64,000 nt of DNA from JAEYKI01 sp036679405 (GCA_036679405.1 JAVBVZ010000031.1:1-64000); one strand, 5' to 3'. Positions 14,670-23,332 are shown, counted from the first letter of the stretch. Translations and numbers: made by a program. The notes: generated by a model not told the origin, from the sequence alone.

Positions 14670-16052
14670 ATGCAAAACGATTATCTGCGGCAAAACCGGC
14701 AAACACTGAATCTTGGAATCATGAAGGTGGCAAGGGACCTTTTTCCGGGCTACGACCTTAAAATGGCATACTCTATTCCGCAGGGCGTGTACTGCACCCT
14801 TTCGGGGTCTATGATGTCCGAGCGGGAGGTGGACCTTTTTCAGAAAAAGCTCCGCGAATGGGCGGAAGCGGACAGCATGATAGAATTTATGCAGAAAAGC
14901 AAAGGGTATTACCGCTACCAGCTTGAAAACACCATTGTTAAATCCATTTACCCGGCCAATACGCTTACTTCGGCCATCGGCCCGTTCCGCATTGTGCCGT
15001 TTAACGGCGGGTTCATCGTCCAGTTCGGCGAATTTGACGAACGGCAAAAAAGGCCGCTCATTTACCCGCAAAAACTGTCTGCGACCTATGCGAAAACCCA
15101 GAAATGGCTGCATAACATTAAAATTGAGCTGGTTTCGGACGTGAACGAATATATAGAAGAAAACAGGGGAGGCGAGCTGATCGGCATGGCGGAAGCGCTG
15201 CAGGAAAAAGAAATTTCCGACATCGCAGACATGATCATCGGGCATTGCCGTTCGGTCAGGGCCGTGCTCATATCCGGGCCGTCCTCTTCGGGAAAAACCT
15301 CTTTTGCACAGCGCCTTTCCACCCAGCTGCGCGTTTTAGGCCTCAAGCCCCGGCCCCTTTCGCTTGATAATTATTACCTGGACCGTGACAAAATGAAAAA
15401 AGAGGCGGACGGCAGCATAGACTATGAGTCTATCGACGCGCTGGACCTTTCTTTGCTCAAAGAGCATATATCGCGGCTGGTCGGCGGGGAAACGGTGAGC
15501 CCGCCGGTGTTCGACTTTAAGGCGGGAAAAAGGTCCGGAGAACTTGCGCCCATGCGCCTTGACCCTTCCGACATCCTGGTAATAGAGGGCATCCATGCCT
15601 TAAATCCGGGCCTGCTGCCCGCTTTTGACCAGAATATGTTTTTTAAAATCTATATCAGCGCGCTTTTTGAATTGAATGTGGACCTTGCAAACCGCATTCC
15701 GACCACCGAAGTGCGCCTGATCCGCCGCCTGGTCCGGGACGAACTGTTCAGGGGAACGCCCGCGGACGACACCTTTGCCCGCTGGGCCAGCGTGCGCAAG
15801 GGCGAATATGAATATATTTTTAAATACCAGGAGGAGGCGGACATGATGTTCAATTCCAGCCTGATCTATGAACTGAGCGCAATGCGCCCCTTTGCGGAGG
15901 CCGCGCTTGCCAAAATGCCGGACGACAGCCCGCATTTTTTGATGAAAGAGCGTATAGAAAACCTTCTTTCCTTTGCCCGGCCCATGGATGCTTCCAAAGT
16001 GCCTTTTAATTCCATACTGCGGGAATTCATAGGCGGCAGCCTGTATTTTTAA
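14670..16052 (+). CDS. Nucleoside kinase of the uridine kinase type with N-terminal extension
   Basis: A 460-residue cytoplasmic kinase. The C-terminal part (from about residue 195) is a phosphoribulokinase/uridine kinase domain with Walker A ISGPSSSGKTSFAQ (201-214), then PLSLDNYYLDR and LVIEGIHALN. The first ~180 residues resemble the TGS/SAD-like N-terminal region of threonyl-tRNA synthetase, and this fusion is a known arrangement in Clostridia annotated as uridine or nucleoside kinase. The true nucleoside is uncertain. The ribosome binding site before ATG 14670 is weak (GAAGGGA). A hairpin terminator follows at 16068. Confidence 0.82.
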   Translation: MQNDYLRQNRQTLNLGIMKVARDLFPGYDLKMAYSIPQGVYCTLSGSMMSEREVDLFQKKLREWAEADSMIEFMQKSKGYYRYQLENTIVKSIYPANTLTSAIGPFRIVPFNGGFIVQFGEFDERQKRPLIYPQKLSATYAKTQKWLHNIKIELVSDVNEYIEENRGGELIGMAEALQEKEISDIADMIIGHCRSVRAVLISGPSSSGKTSFAQRLSTQLRVLGLKPRPLSLDNYYLDRDKMKKEADGSIDYESIDALDLSLLKEHISRLVGGETVSPPVFDFKAGKRSGELAPMRLDPSDILVIEGIHALNPGLLPAFDQNMFFKIYISALFELNVDLANRIPTTEVRLIRRLVRDELFRGTPADDTFARWASVRKGEYEYIFKYQEEADMMFNSSLIYELSAMRPFAEAALAKMPDDSPHFLMKERIENLLSFARPMDASKVPFNSILREFIGGSLYF

Positions 16053-16067
16053 AAAGCTTTTCTTTTG

Positions 16068-16101
16068 TCCCGGCCGGTTGACTTTACGGCCGGGATTTGT
16101 T
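16068..16101 (+). terminator. Terminator after the nucleoside kinase gene
   Basis: TCCCGGCCG pairs with CGGCCGGGA around a 10-nt loop, followed by TTTGTT. Confidence 0.65.
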
Positions 16102-16225
16102 ATCTTTTAAATAAAGAATTTCTAAATACTTACAATTTAAAAAATGGTTTTAGCTCACATTTGTTTTTCAGCCAGGCGGGGCAACCGGTTTTTTTCACAA
16201 AAGAAAAAAAGGGGGAGACCTACTT

Positions 16226-17017
16226 ATGAAAGAACAATTTACGGTTACCAGGATCTTAAACACAATCAGTTATATTTTGATGGTATTGGTGAATGCGCTT
16301 GCAAATATCCTGCCCATCGGCGGTATGAACACCGGGCAGGTATCGGATTCTTACCCCAATCTTTTTGCGCCCGCCGGTTTCACTTTTGCCATATGGGGGC
16401 TCATTTATGTTATGCTGGCCCTTTTTATCCTCTATCAGTGGGGGCTTTTTAAAGGAAAGGGCGGCTACAGCCTGGAGGCGGCAAAGCGCATCCGGCTGTG
16501 CTTTTTTGTTTCTTCACTTGCAAACATTGCCTGGATATTCTCCTGGCACTACAACGTGATCCCGCTTTCCATGGTTCTTATGGTGGTTATTTTAGTCACG
16601 CTGATCCTGGCCTACCGCAGGATCAACGCAGAAGCGCTCACCGCCAAGGAAAAGATATTCGTGCGGCTGCCCTTCAGCATTTATTTTGGCTGGATCACGG
16701 TGGCCACCATTGCAAACGTGGCGGTGCTGCTGGTTTCCCTGGGTTGGAGGGGCGGGCCTCTTTCCGAAGAGACCCTGACCATTGTTGCGCTGGCTGCCGG
16801 GCTGGTGATCGGCGGAGCCGTGCTTTTAAAAAACAAAGATATCGCCTACGGGCTGGTTTTGCTTTGGGCGTACTTCGGCATCCTGATGAAACACCTTTCA
16901 GAAGACGGCTTTGCGGGCGCGTACAGCCAGGTGATTGCGGCCGTATCCGCTTTTCTGTGCGTTATTTTGGTGCTTCTTATTATTGTGGGCGTCCTCAAAA
17001 AGAAAAACGGCGCCTGA
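16226..17017 (+). CDS. TspO/MBR-related tryptophan-rich membrane protein
   Basis: A 263-residue polytopic membrane protein. Motifs of the TspO family are visible: FAPAGFTFAIWGLIYVML (about residues 48-65), SSLANIAWIFSWHYN (about 97-111) and LPFSIYFGWITVATIAN (about 150-166). Classical TspO has about 160 residues and five helices; this longer form adds C-terminal helices and is common in Firmicutes. TspO proteins bind porphyrins and related ligands and are linked to stress responses. The start ATG 16226 follows AAAGGGGGAGA. It is monocistronic, with a terminator at 17030. Confidence 0.8.
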   Translation: MKEQFTVTRILNTISYILMVLVNALANILPIGGMNTGQVSDSYPNLFAPAGFTFAIWGLIYVMLALFILYQWGLFKGKGGYSLEAAKRIRLCFFVSSLANIAWIFSWHYNVIPLSMVLMVVILVTLILAYRRINAEALTAKEKIFVRLPFSIYFGWITVATIANVAVLLVSLGWRGGPLSEETLTIVALAAGLVIGGAVLLKNKDIAYGLVLLWAYFGILMKHLSEDGFAGAYSQVIAAVSAFLCVILVLLIIVGVLKKKNGA

Positions 17018-17029
17018 AGCGTGCCCGTG

Positions 17030-17060
17030 AAAAGCCCGCGCTCTGTAAGCGGGCTTTTTT
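17030..17060 (+). terminator. Terminator after the TspO-like gene
   Basis: AAAAGCCCGC, 8-nt loop, GCGGGCTTTTTT. Confidence 0.85.
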
Positions 17061-17176
17061 GTTTGCGGGCCGTTTTTTAAATGTTTAAAAGCGGGAGCGC
17101 GGTATTACCTTAAATATATACTTTTTTTAAAGCCCGGACGCAAAACAAAACCTTAAAGACCAAAACAGGAGCGGCC

Positions 17177-17818
17177 ATGGATTTTTTGTCAAACTTGTTT
17201 GAACTGTTTTATACGCGCGGCGACTTTTTTTTAGAGCTGGTGGTGCAGCATATCCTGCTCAGCATTACGGCCATTTTGTTTATCTCCGTGTTCGGCATAT
17301 TAACGGGGATCCTGATTGCAAAATACCGCCGGGCGTCCGGCTTTGTACTGGCGGTGACAAATTTTTTATACACCATTCCGTCCATTGCCATGTTTGGTTT
17401 TTTTGTTTCGGTGACCGGCATCGGCAACACCACCGCGATCATTGCGCTGGTGATTTACGGGATGCTGCCCGTGATCCGCAATACGTACGTGGGGCTGACC
17501 GAAGTGGACGAACAGGTGATGGAAGCGGCCGTGGGCATGGGAAGCACGCCGGGGCAGCTTTTGTGGAAAATACAGTTTCCGCTGGCCCTCCCGGTGATCA
17601 TTGCGGGCATACGGAACATGGTGGTCATGACCATAGCGCTCGCGGGCATTGCCTCTTTTATCGGCGCGGGCGGCCTGGGCGTGGCGATCTGGCGGGGCAT
17701 TACCACCAATTATGATGAAATGACCATAGCGGGGAGCCTGCTGGTTGCCCTGGTTGCCATACTTGCGGACGCCCTGCTCGGCGTTCTGGAAAAAAGAGTA
17801 TTAAGGAGGACAAAATGA
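17177..17818 (+). CDS. opuCB: OpuC-type osmoprotectant importer, permease
   Basis: A 213-residue permease, the usual length for OpuCB/OpuBB proteins. Five to six hydrophobic helices; the ATPase-contact (EAA) loop reads EVDEQVMEAAVGMGSTPGQLLWKIQFPLALPVII, although only its core matters. The motif TIPSIAMFGFF is typical of betaine/choline permeases. The stop codon overlaps the start of the binding-protein gene by 4 nt (ATGA). Only one permease gene is present, so the channel is probably a homodimer, whereas OpuC of Bacillus uses two permeases (OpuCB and OpuCD). Confidence 0.87.
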   Translation: MDFLSNLFELFYTRGDFFLELVVQHILLSITAILFISVFGILTGILIAKYRRASGFVLAVTNFLYTIPSIAMFGFFVSVTGIGNTTAIIALVIYGMLPVIRNTYVGLTEVDEQVMEAAVGMGSTPGQLLWKIQFPLALPVIIAGIRNMVVMTIALAGIASFIGAGGLGVAIWRGITTNYDEMTIAGSLLVALVAILADALLGVLEKRVLRRTK

Positions 17819-18699
17819 AAAAGATAGTAAGTGTTTTATTGGCCGCCGTGCTGGTCTTTGCGCTGGCCGGCTGCCAGGGGCAGGAGAAAAAAGTGGTGAT
17901 CGCATCTAAGCCCATGGCCGAAAGCTATATCATAGCGGACATGCTGGGGCAGCTTATTGAAGCGCATTCGGACATCCAGGTGGAATATAAGCTGGGCATA
18001 GGGGGCGGGACCTCCAATATCCAGCCGGCCATGGAAGCCGGAGAGGTGGACATGTACCCGGAGTACACAGGGACCGGATGGCTGTTTGTCCTTAAAAAAG
18101 ACCTGATTGCCGACCCGGCCGAGCTGTATGACGCGGTCAAACAGGGCTATATGGATGAATATAATTTCAAGTGGCTCGACCTGTATGGCTTTAACGACAC
18201 ATACGCCCTTTCCATGATGCGCTCGCTTGCGGAGGAAAACGGCATTGAAACGTATTCCGACCTTGCGGCAAAAAGCGGGCAGTTTGTCCTGGGCGCGGAG
18301 TATGATTTTTATGAGCGGGAAGACGGGTATCCCGGCCTGGTGGATGCGTACGGGTTTGATTTTAAAGAAACAAAAGACGTGGATATAGGCCTTAAATACA
18401 AGGCGATCGGGGAAGGCGAAGTGGACGTCATCAACAATTTTTCCACCGACGGCCTGCTGAGCGAATACGACCTTAAAGTTTTAAAAGACGACAAGAATTT
18501 CTTCCCGGCTTACCAGGCGGCCACGGTGATCCGGCAGGAAACGCTGGACGAATACCCCGAGCTGGAAGAAATATTAAATATGCTCTCCGGCCAGATCAGC
18601 GACGAAGAGATGCAGCAGATGAATTATTATGTGGAACACGACAACCGCGACGCGGCCGAGGTAGCTAAGGAATTTTTGGAGGCCAAGGGACTTATATAA
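17815..18699 (+). CDS. opuCC: OpuC-type osmoprotectant-binding lipoprotein
   Basis: A 294-residue solute receptor. The signal peptide ends FALAGC, a clear lipobox. The mature protein shows the glycine betaine/choline-binding fold: VVIASKPMAESYIIADML, GGTSNIQPAMEAGEVDMYPEYTGTGW, and VDVINNFSTDGLL. The order permease, receptor, ATPase differs from Bacillus opuC (ATPase first). The ATPase gene begins at the base after its stop codon. Confidence 0.9.
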   Translation: MKKIVSVLLAAVLVFALAGCQGQEKKVVIASKPMAESYIIADMLGQLIEAHSDIQVEYKLGIGGGTSNIQPAMEAGEVDMYPEYTGTGWLFVLKKDLIADPAELYDAVKQGYMDEYNFKWLDLYGFNDTYALSMMRSLAEENGIETYSDLAAKSGQFVLGAEYDFYEREDGYPGLVDAYGFDFKETKDVDIGLKYKAIGEGEVDVINNFSTDGLLSEYDLKVLKDDKNFFPAYQAATVIRQETLDEYPELEEILNMLSGQISDEEMQQMNYYVEHDNRDAAEVAKEFLEAKGLI

Positions 18700-19647
18700 A
18701 TGACAATCATCCGTTTTGCCGAAGTAAGCCATAATTATGAAGAAGAAAAGAAGGCCGTCCAAAATGTGAACCTTTCGGTAGAAGAAGGGGATTTTGTCGT
18801 GCTGATCGGCCCTTCCGGGTGTGGAAAGACAACGCTTTTAAAAATGATCAACGGCCTTATCAAACCCACGGAAGGGCGCATATTCATAAAAGGGCGGCCC
18901 ATTGAAGAGTGGGACCCCATTTTGCTTAAACGGAACATGGGGTATGTGATCCAGCAGATCGGGCTTTTCCCGCATATGACCATCCGTAAAAACATTGCCT
19001 ACCCGCTGGATATCCAAAAAGCCGGCGAGGCGGAAAAAAAGAAAAAAGCGGAAGAACTGATCCGCCTGGTGGGCCTGGATGAAAGCTACCTTGAAAAATA
19101 TCCAAAAGAACTCAGCGGCGGGCAGAAGCAGCGCATAGGGATCGCCCGCGCGCTCGCGGCCGACCCGGAGATCATCCTTATGGACGAACCTTTGGGCGCG
19201 GTGGACCAGATCAACCGGAAGGTATTGCAGGACGAGATCCTCCGCATACACCGGGCGCTTAATAAAACCGTGGTTTTTGTGACGCACGACATTGAAGAAG
19301 CGATCAAGCTGGGCAGCAAGATAGTGGTTTTAAAAGAAGGAAAGATCATGCAGACGGGCACCCGGGACGAAATTGTGTTTGGCACCGGGAACGCTTTTGT
19401 GGACGATTTTCTCGGGAACAAGGGGTTTTTGTCTTACCTCAATATTGCCCGGATCAAAGACTACATGGCGCCGCCCAAAAAAGAAGCGGGCGCGGCAAAC
19501 GGGCCTTTTGTCAGCGGGGAAGACCCGCTGATCGTGGGGCTTCGCCTGTGCCTGGAAAAAGGGCTTGAACAGGTGGATGTGCGGGACGAAGAGCAGAACG
19601 TCATAGGAACGTTCGGCCTGTTCTCTCTTTTACGGTTCAAGTTTTAA
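18700..19647 (+). CDS. opuCA: OpuC-type osmoprotectant importer, ATPase
   Basis: A 315-residue ATP-binding subunit with Walker A GPSGCGKTT (about residues 33-41), Q-loop VIQQIGLFPHM, signature LSGGQKQRIGIARAL and Walker B EIILMDEPLGAVD. Full OpuCA/ProV ATPases carry two CBS domains that sense ionic strength; here the C-terminal ~75 residues contain at most one degenerate CBS-like unit (DPLIVGLRLCLEKGLEQVDVRDE), so control of transport by salt may be different. The flavoprotein gene starts 15 nt later. Confidence 0.9.
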   Translation: MTIIRFAEVSHNYEEEKKAVQNVNLSVEEGDFVVLIGPSGCGKTTLLKMINGLIKPTEGRIFIKGRPIEEWDPILLKRNMGYVIQQIGLFPHMTIRKNIAYPLDIQKAGEAEKKKKAEELIRLVGLDESYLEKYPKELSGGQKQRIGIARALAADPEIILMDEPLGAVDQINRKVLQDEILRIHRALNKTVVFVTHDIEEAIKLGSKIVVLKEGKIMQTGTRDEIVFGTGNAFVDDFLGNKGFLSYLNIARIKDYMAPPKKEAGAANGPFVSGEDPLIVGLRLCLEKGLEQVDVRDEEQNVIGTFGLFSLLRFKF

Positions 19648-19662
19648 GAAAGGAGCGCAGAT

Positions 19663-21012
19663 ATGAAAAAAGAATACGACCTGCTGGTGATCGGTTCGGG
19701 GTCGGGCGCGTCCGGCGCTGCCCGGCGGTGTAAAAAAGCGGGCTGGACGGTCGCTATGATAGACGAGCGGCCTTTTGGCGGGACCTGCGCCCTTCGGGGC
19801 TGCGACATGAAAAAAATCCTGGCCGCGCCCGCCGAAGCAATGGACTTTGCACAGCGTATGCAGGGGCGGGGGCTTAACGCGCAGATCCACATAAGCTGGC
19901 CGGAACTGATGGCGTTTAAAAGGCTTTATATTCAGGGGTATCCGGAACGCTTTGAGGCGGGGCTTATAAAAGAAGGGATAGACACCCTCCACGGAACCGC
20001 GCGCTTTGTTTCTGCAAACGAGCTGGAAGTGGACGGAAGGATATTGAAAGCAAAGTATATCCTTATTGCCACCGGCGCCGTTCCGCGCAGGCTTGATATT
20101 CCCGGCGAAGAACTTATAAAAACAAGCGAAGATTTTCTTGATATGGACGAGATGCCCGGAGAGATCGTCTTTTTGGGCGGCGGGATGATCTCCATGGAAT
20201 TTGCGCACATCGCGGCCCGCGCAGGCGCGTCGGTCACGGTGGTGGAAAGCGCTTCCCGCGCGCTTTTGAATTTTGACAAAGACCTGGCGGGCCTGCTGGA
20301 GGAAAAATCAAAAGAGATCGGGATCCGTTTTTTATATGATACAAAGGTGGATGCCGTTCAAAAAAGCGGGGAAAACTTAACCGTCCGCTGCACCCAGGCG
20401 GGAAAAGAGATATTCCTTCCTGCAGATATGGCCGTGCACGGCGCGGGCAGGGTCGCCAACATTAAGGAATTGGATCTGGAATCCGGAGACATCGAGGCGG
20501 AGGCGGGCGGGATCCTTGTAAACAGGTATATGCAAAGCGTGAACAACCGGATCGTTTATGCGGCGGGGGACGCGGCGGATACGCCCGCGCCCAAGCTGAC
20601 CCCGGTGGCCGGAATGGAATCTTTTGCCGCGGGCAGGAACATGCTGCAGGGCAATACCGTAAAACCGGACTACAGCGCCGTGCCCACCGTGCTTTATACC
20701 ATGCCGCGGCTGGCGTCGGTAGGGCTTTCCCTGCGCCAGGCGCAGGAGGCCGGGTATGAAGCGGCCGAGCATCAAACGGACATGTCCGGCTGGTATACTT
20801 ACCGGCGGACCCACGCAAAGTACGCAATGGCCAAGATCATAGTGGAAAAGCATACAAAAAAAATACTGGGCGCGCATCTTGCGGGCGTGGAGGCGGAAGG
20901 GCTGGTCAATTATTTTGCCATGGCCATCGCGCACGCTCTGGGCACGGACCAGATGAAAAAACAGGCGTTTGCCTATCCGAGCGCCGCGTCCGACATCCAG
21001 TATATGTTTTAA
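19663..21012 (+). CDS. Glutathione-reductase-like NAD(P)/FAD oxidoreductase
   Basis: A 449-residue class I pyridine nucleotide-disulfide oxidoreductase fold. The FAD motif VIGSGSGASGAARRC is at the N-terminus, the redox pair is GGTCALRGCDMKK (two Cys separated by four residues), the NAD(P) motif is VFLGGGMISMEFAHIAAR (about 167-184), and YAAGDAAD binds the FAD ribityl chain. The C-terminal end reads AYPSAASDIQYMF where disulfide reductases have His-Pro-x-x-x-Glu; the catalytic His and Glu are replaced by Tyr and Asp. It may therefore not be a disulfide reductase despite the Cys pair. It is 15 nt behind the osmolyte ATPase gene and likely in the same operon. Confidence 0.82.
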   Translation: MKKEYDLLVIGSGSGASGAARRCKKAGWTVAMIDERPFGGTCALRGCDMKKILAAPAEAMDFAQRMQGRGLNAQIHISWPELMAFKRLYIQGYPERFEAGLIKEGIDTLHGTARFVSANELEVDGRILKAKYILIATGAVPRRLDIPGEELIKTSEDFLDMDEMPGEIVFLGGGMISMEFAHIAARAGASVTVVESASRALLNFDKDLAGLLEEKSKEIGIRFLYDTKVDAVQKSGENLTVRCTQAGKEIFLPADMAVHGAGRVANIKELDLESGDIEAEAGGILVNRYMQSVNNRIVYAAGDAADTPAPKLTPVAGMESFAAGRNMLQGNTVKPDYSAVPTVLYTMPRLASVGLSLRQAQEAGYEAAEHQTDMSGWYTYRRTHAKYAMAKIIVEKHTKKILGAHLAGVEAEGLVNYFAMAIAHALGTDQMKKQAFAYPSAASDIQYMF

Positions 21013-21049
21013 CCGTTTTCTTAAATCCGCTTTAAAGGAGGTGATTTTT

Positions 21050-21337
21050 ATGTACCGTGCATTCTTTGAGGGAAAAGAGATTGCCAGAAGCGACCGGACG
21101 ATCGAAGTGGAAGGCAACCAGTATTTTCCCAAAGAAGACGTGAACCTTTCTTTTCTTGAGGAAAGCGACTACCACACCACCTGTCCCTGGAAGGGGCTGG
21201 CCAGCTATTACGATGTAGTGGCAGGCGGAAAGCGCAATGAAAACGCGGCCTGGTATTACCCCGCGCCCAAGGAAAAAGCATCCATGATAAAAGATTACAT
21301 TGCGTTCTGGAAAGGCGTGGAGGTAAAAGAAGAATAA
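21050..21337 (+). CDS. DUF427 protein
   Basis: A 95-residue protein from ATG 21050, behind a near-perfect AAAGGAGGTGA. It shows the DUF427 pattern: a beta-rich start (MYRAFFEGKEIARSDRTIEVEG), NQYFPKEDV, then TTCPWKGLASYYDV and NAAWYYPAP. The family is small, soluble and of unknown role. It ends the osmolyte/flavoprotein unit and is followed by a strong terminator. Confidence 0.85.
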   Translation: MYRAFFEGKEIARSDRTIEVEGNQYFPKEDVNLSFLEESDYHTTCPWKGLASYYDVVAGGKRNENAAWYYPAPKEKASMIKDYIAFWKGVEVKEE

Positions 21338-21360
21338 AACCGTCATAAAGATAAGCATTT

Positions 21361-21397
21361 AAAAACGCCCGGTTTTTGCCGGGCGTTTTTCTTTTTA
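21361..21397 (+). terminator. Terminator after the DUF427 gene
   Basis: AAAACGCCCGG, 6-nt loop, CCGGGCGTTTTTCTTTTT; also faces the converging gene at 21410. Confidence 0.85.
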
Positions 21398-21409
21398 GGG
21401 CGCGCATGC

Positions 21410-21802
21410 TCATACCGTAAAATAATAAAGCGCGTTTGGAAATACAAGATGCAAAACAATAAGGCAGGCGATCACCAGCACCGCCCAGCGGTGCAGCGTG
21501 AAAAACGGCTTTTTCCTTGAAAAAAAGTACAGGGCGCCCAGCGCAGCCGCCGCGGCCAGCGCCGACGCGGCAATCAGGCCGGTATGGGGGCGGAGGGTGC
21601 CGAGAGCCAGAAACCCGTGCAGGTACGCAAGGCCGACCAGCACAATGCCCACCGGTTTATGGATGCGCCGGAGCGTTTTGATAAGCGCAAAAAACTTTTT
21701 GCTTTTGGTGTGAAATAGGCGGGTGCCCAAAAAGCGCAGCCAGAAATGGGCGCTCGCGAGGGCAAAAAGGGATAAGTTGATCCAGCCTAAAACAATATAC
21801 AT
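21410..21802 (-). CDS. Four-helix membrane protein, probable haem b carrier
   Basis: A 130-residue protein with four hydrophobic helices. Histidines sit at helix ends in a way typical of membrane cytochromes b: SAHFWLRFLG, RRIHKPVGIVLVGLAYLHG, and FFTLHRWAVLVIACLIVLHL. Paired histidines in helices 2 and 4 could bind one or two haems. It starts 18 nt after a lipoprotein with a cytochrome b5-like domain, so together they could pass electrons across the membrane. Haem binding is inferred from histidine spacing only. Confidence 0.6.
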   Translation of the reverse strand: MYIVLGWINLSLFALASAHFWLRFLGTRLFHTKSKKFFALIKTLRRIHKPVGIVLVGLAYLHGFLALGTLRPHTGLIAASALAAAAALGALYFFSRKKPFFTLHRWAVLVIACLIVLHLVFPNALYYFTV

Positions 21803-21820
21803 AAAGCCCTCCTTTGCCTG

Positions 21821-22258
21821 TTAGTCCGCAAGCCTGCCTACCACCGGCACGCCGGTCAGCTTGGCTACGCCGTGCGGAGAGACGGTCTTGATCTGCTCTG
21901 TAAGATCGTTGCCTGCGGAAAAACCGTTGTGGTCGCCGCCGCTCCATTCGGGAACGTCCGTCACGTCGTAAATGACGCCGTCCACCGCCACGTAAGCCGG
22001 CATACCGTCTTTGCCGTTATAGGCGGCCAGTTCTTCCAGTGTGAGCACCAGTTCGCCGGAATCTTCCGCAGCCGCAGAAGAAGCCGTTTCCTGTGACGGG
22101 GAGGCCGAAGAAGACGATGCCTGCGCGGATTCTTCGGCAGAAACAGAAGCGCTTTGCGTTTCCTGGACGTCCGTCTGTGTGCCGCCCCCGGAAGAGCAGC
22201 CCGCGAACAGCGCGGCCGAAAAAACAAGAACAAACAAAATGGGGATCAAACGTTTCAT
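21821..22258 (-). CDS. Lipoprotein with cytochrome b5-like haem/steroid-binding domain
   Basis: A 145-residue exported protein: signal peptide with lipobox LFAGC, a Ser/Ala/Glu-rich linker to about residue 70, then a cytochrome b5-like domain (LTLEELAAYNGKDGMPAYVAVDGVIYDVTDVPEW, only the core matters, then HNGFSAGNDLTEQI and SPHGVAKL). In eukaryotic b5 the haem ligands are two histidines; here candidate histidines are in GGDHNGFSAG and SPHGVAKL. The domain lies outside the cell, anchored by lipid. It is first in a two-gene unit with the membrane protein at 21802. Confidence 0.83.
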   Translation of the reverse strand: MKRLIPILFVLVFSAALFAGCSSGGGTQTDVQETQSASVSAEESAQASSSSASPSQETASSAAAEDSGELVLTLEELAAYNGKDGMPAYVAVDGVIYDVTDVPEWSGGDHNGFSAGNDLTEQIKTVSPHGVAKLTGVPVVGRLAD

Positions 22259-22358
22259 GGCTTTCTCCTTTATATTGAAATGGGATTATATTATGTAATA
22301 TAACCCCAACCGTGCGGTTTCAAAAAAATATTTTGTAAATTTTTTAAAAACGGCGTGC

Positions 22359-22802
22359 CTACAGTTTAAAGTCGCGGCGGACCTTCTCCACCGTCCCGGT
22401 GAAGTCGCAGTCCGTTTCCTGAAGACGGATCTCTTCCCCGGCTTCTTTGAAAAGCAGGGCCTGGCCCAGGCCGGACAGGCAGGAAACTTCCTCATAGGGC
22501 GAATCCGCATGCCGGGCGCCCGGTTCGCGTACGACAAGCGTGCATGTTTTGTTGTCCGAAGCGTCGCGGATATCCACAATGCTGCCGATGATCACAAACG
22601 GAACGTTGTTTTCACCCTGGGAGGTGTCCGCGCGGTCAATATAATTTTCTATGGTGCTTATATAGTTGTTCAAAAAATTAAGCACATGGATATATTTTTT
22701 ATAGTCGGCAATATAATGGTTCGCAATGGCAATTTTTTTGCTTTGGTATTCCATTGCGTGCAATTCAAGAAATTTTGCCGTCTCTTTGGTAATAGCCGTC
22801 AT
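22359..22802 (-). CDS. GreA/GreB C-terminal-domain protein
   Basis: The start is ATG 22802, overlapping the previous stop (ATGA). The 147-residue protein begins with ~60 residues of helix (KFLELHAMEYQSKKIAIANHYIADYKKYIH) and ends in a GreA-type FKBP-like domain: VPFVIIGSIVDIRDASDNKT, then SCLSGLGQALLFKEAGEEIRL. GreA proteins insert a coiled coil into RNA polymerase to rescue stalled complexes; the acidic tip motif of true GreA is not evident, so this may instead bind polymerase without cleavage activity. It sits behind an Rnk-like gene in one operon. Confidence 0.7.
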   Translation of the reverse strand: MTAITKETAKFLELHAMEYQSKKIAIANHYIADYKKYIHVLNFLNNYISTIENYIDRADTSQGENNVPFVIIGSIVDIRDASDNKTCTLVVREPGARHADSPYEEVSCLSGLGQALLFKEAGEEIRLQETDCDFTGTVEKVRRDFKL

Positions 22803-23224
22803 TGCGTTTCCCCTCTTTCGTTTTTGCGGACGGAGGCTTCGGGCTGGCTGAGCACCTTTTCCACGGTGATATCGGCCGTCCCGTCCGGGACTTTCCATTT
22901 TACGCGCTCGCCTTCCCGGTAGCCCAAAATGGCCGTTCCGATGGGAGAGAGGACGGAGATCCTGTTTTCTGCCGGATCGATCTCGTTTGGATATACCAGG
23001 GTCACGGTTTCGCGGTCCGTCCCGTCCATAAGCAGGACCGCTTTGGTGTTCATGGTGATGACGTCTGCCGGGATCTTTTTTTCGTCCACAACAACCGCGC
23101 GGTCAAGCTCCGTTTTCAAATCTTCAAGATATTCTTTGCCTTCCAGCCCCCGGCCGATCATGTCGTAGACCGTTTTAGAAAGCCGTTCGAAATCCGGCTT
23201 TGTAATATAAATTTTGCGTGCCAT
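22799..23224 (-). CDS. Rnk/GreA-like polymerase-binding protein
   Basis: A 141-residue protein starting at ATG 23224 (MARKIYITKPDFERLSKTV). A short helical N-terminus (about residues 1-45) is followed by a GreA/GreB C-terminal domain (ETVTLVYPNEIDPAENRISV, LSPIGTAILGYREGERVKW). This size and layout match the Rnk type, which binds RNA polymerase like GreA but has a short coiled coil. Its last codons overlap the next gene, which carries a second such domain. A near-consensus promoter lies 80 nt upstream. Confidence 0.78.
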   Translation of the reverse strand: MARKIYITKPDFERLSKTVYDMIGRGLEGKEYLEDLKTELDRAVVVDEKKIPADVITMNTKAVLLMDGTDRETVTLVYPNEIDPAENRISVLSPIGTAILGYREGERVKWKVPDGTADITVEKVLSQPEASVRKNERGETQ

Positions 23225-23303
23225 AACGCACCCCTTATTGCAGTATATTTTAAAAAAGCGTTGCAACCGGACGAATCACAAAGCAACAGCTCTTCTTAAA
23301 ACC

Positions 23304-23332
23304 AGTATATTCCGAATGCCACAGGATGTCAA
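23304..23332 (-). promoter_or_regulatory. Promoter of the GreA-domain operon
   Basis: On the minus strand, -35 TTGACA (23327-23332) and -10 TATACT (23304-23309) are 17 bp apart, close to the vegetative consensus. Confidence 0.8.
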
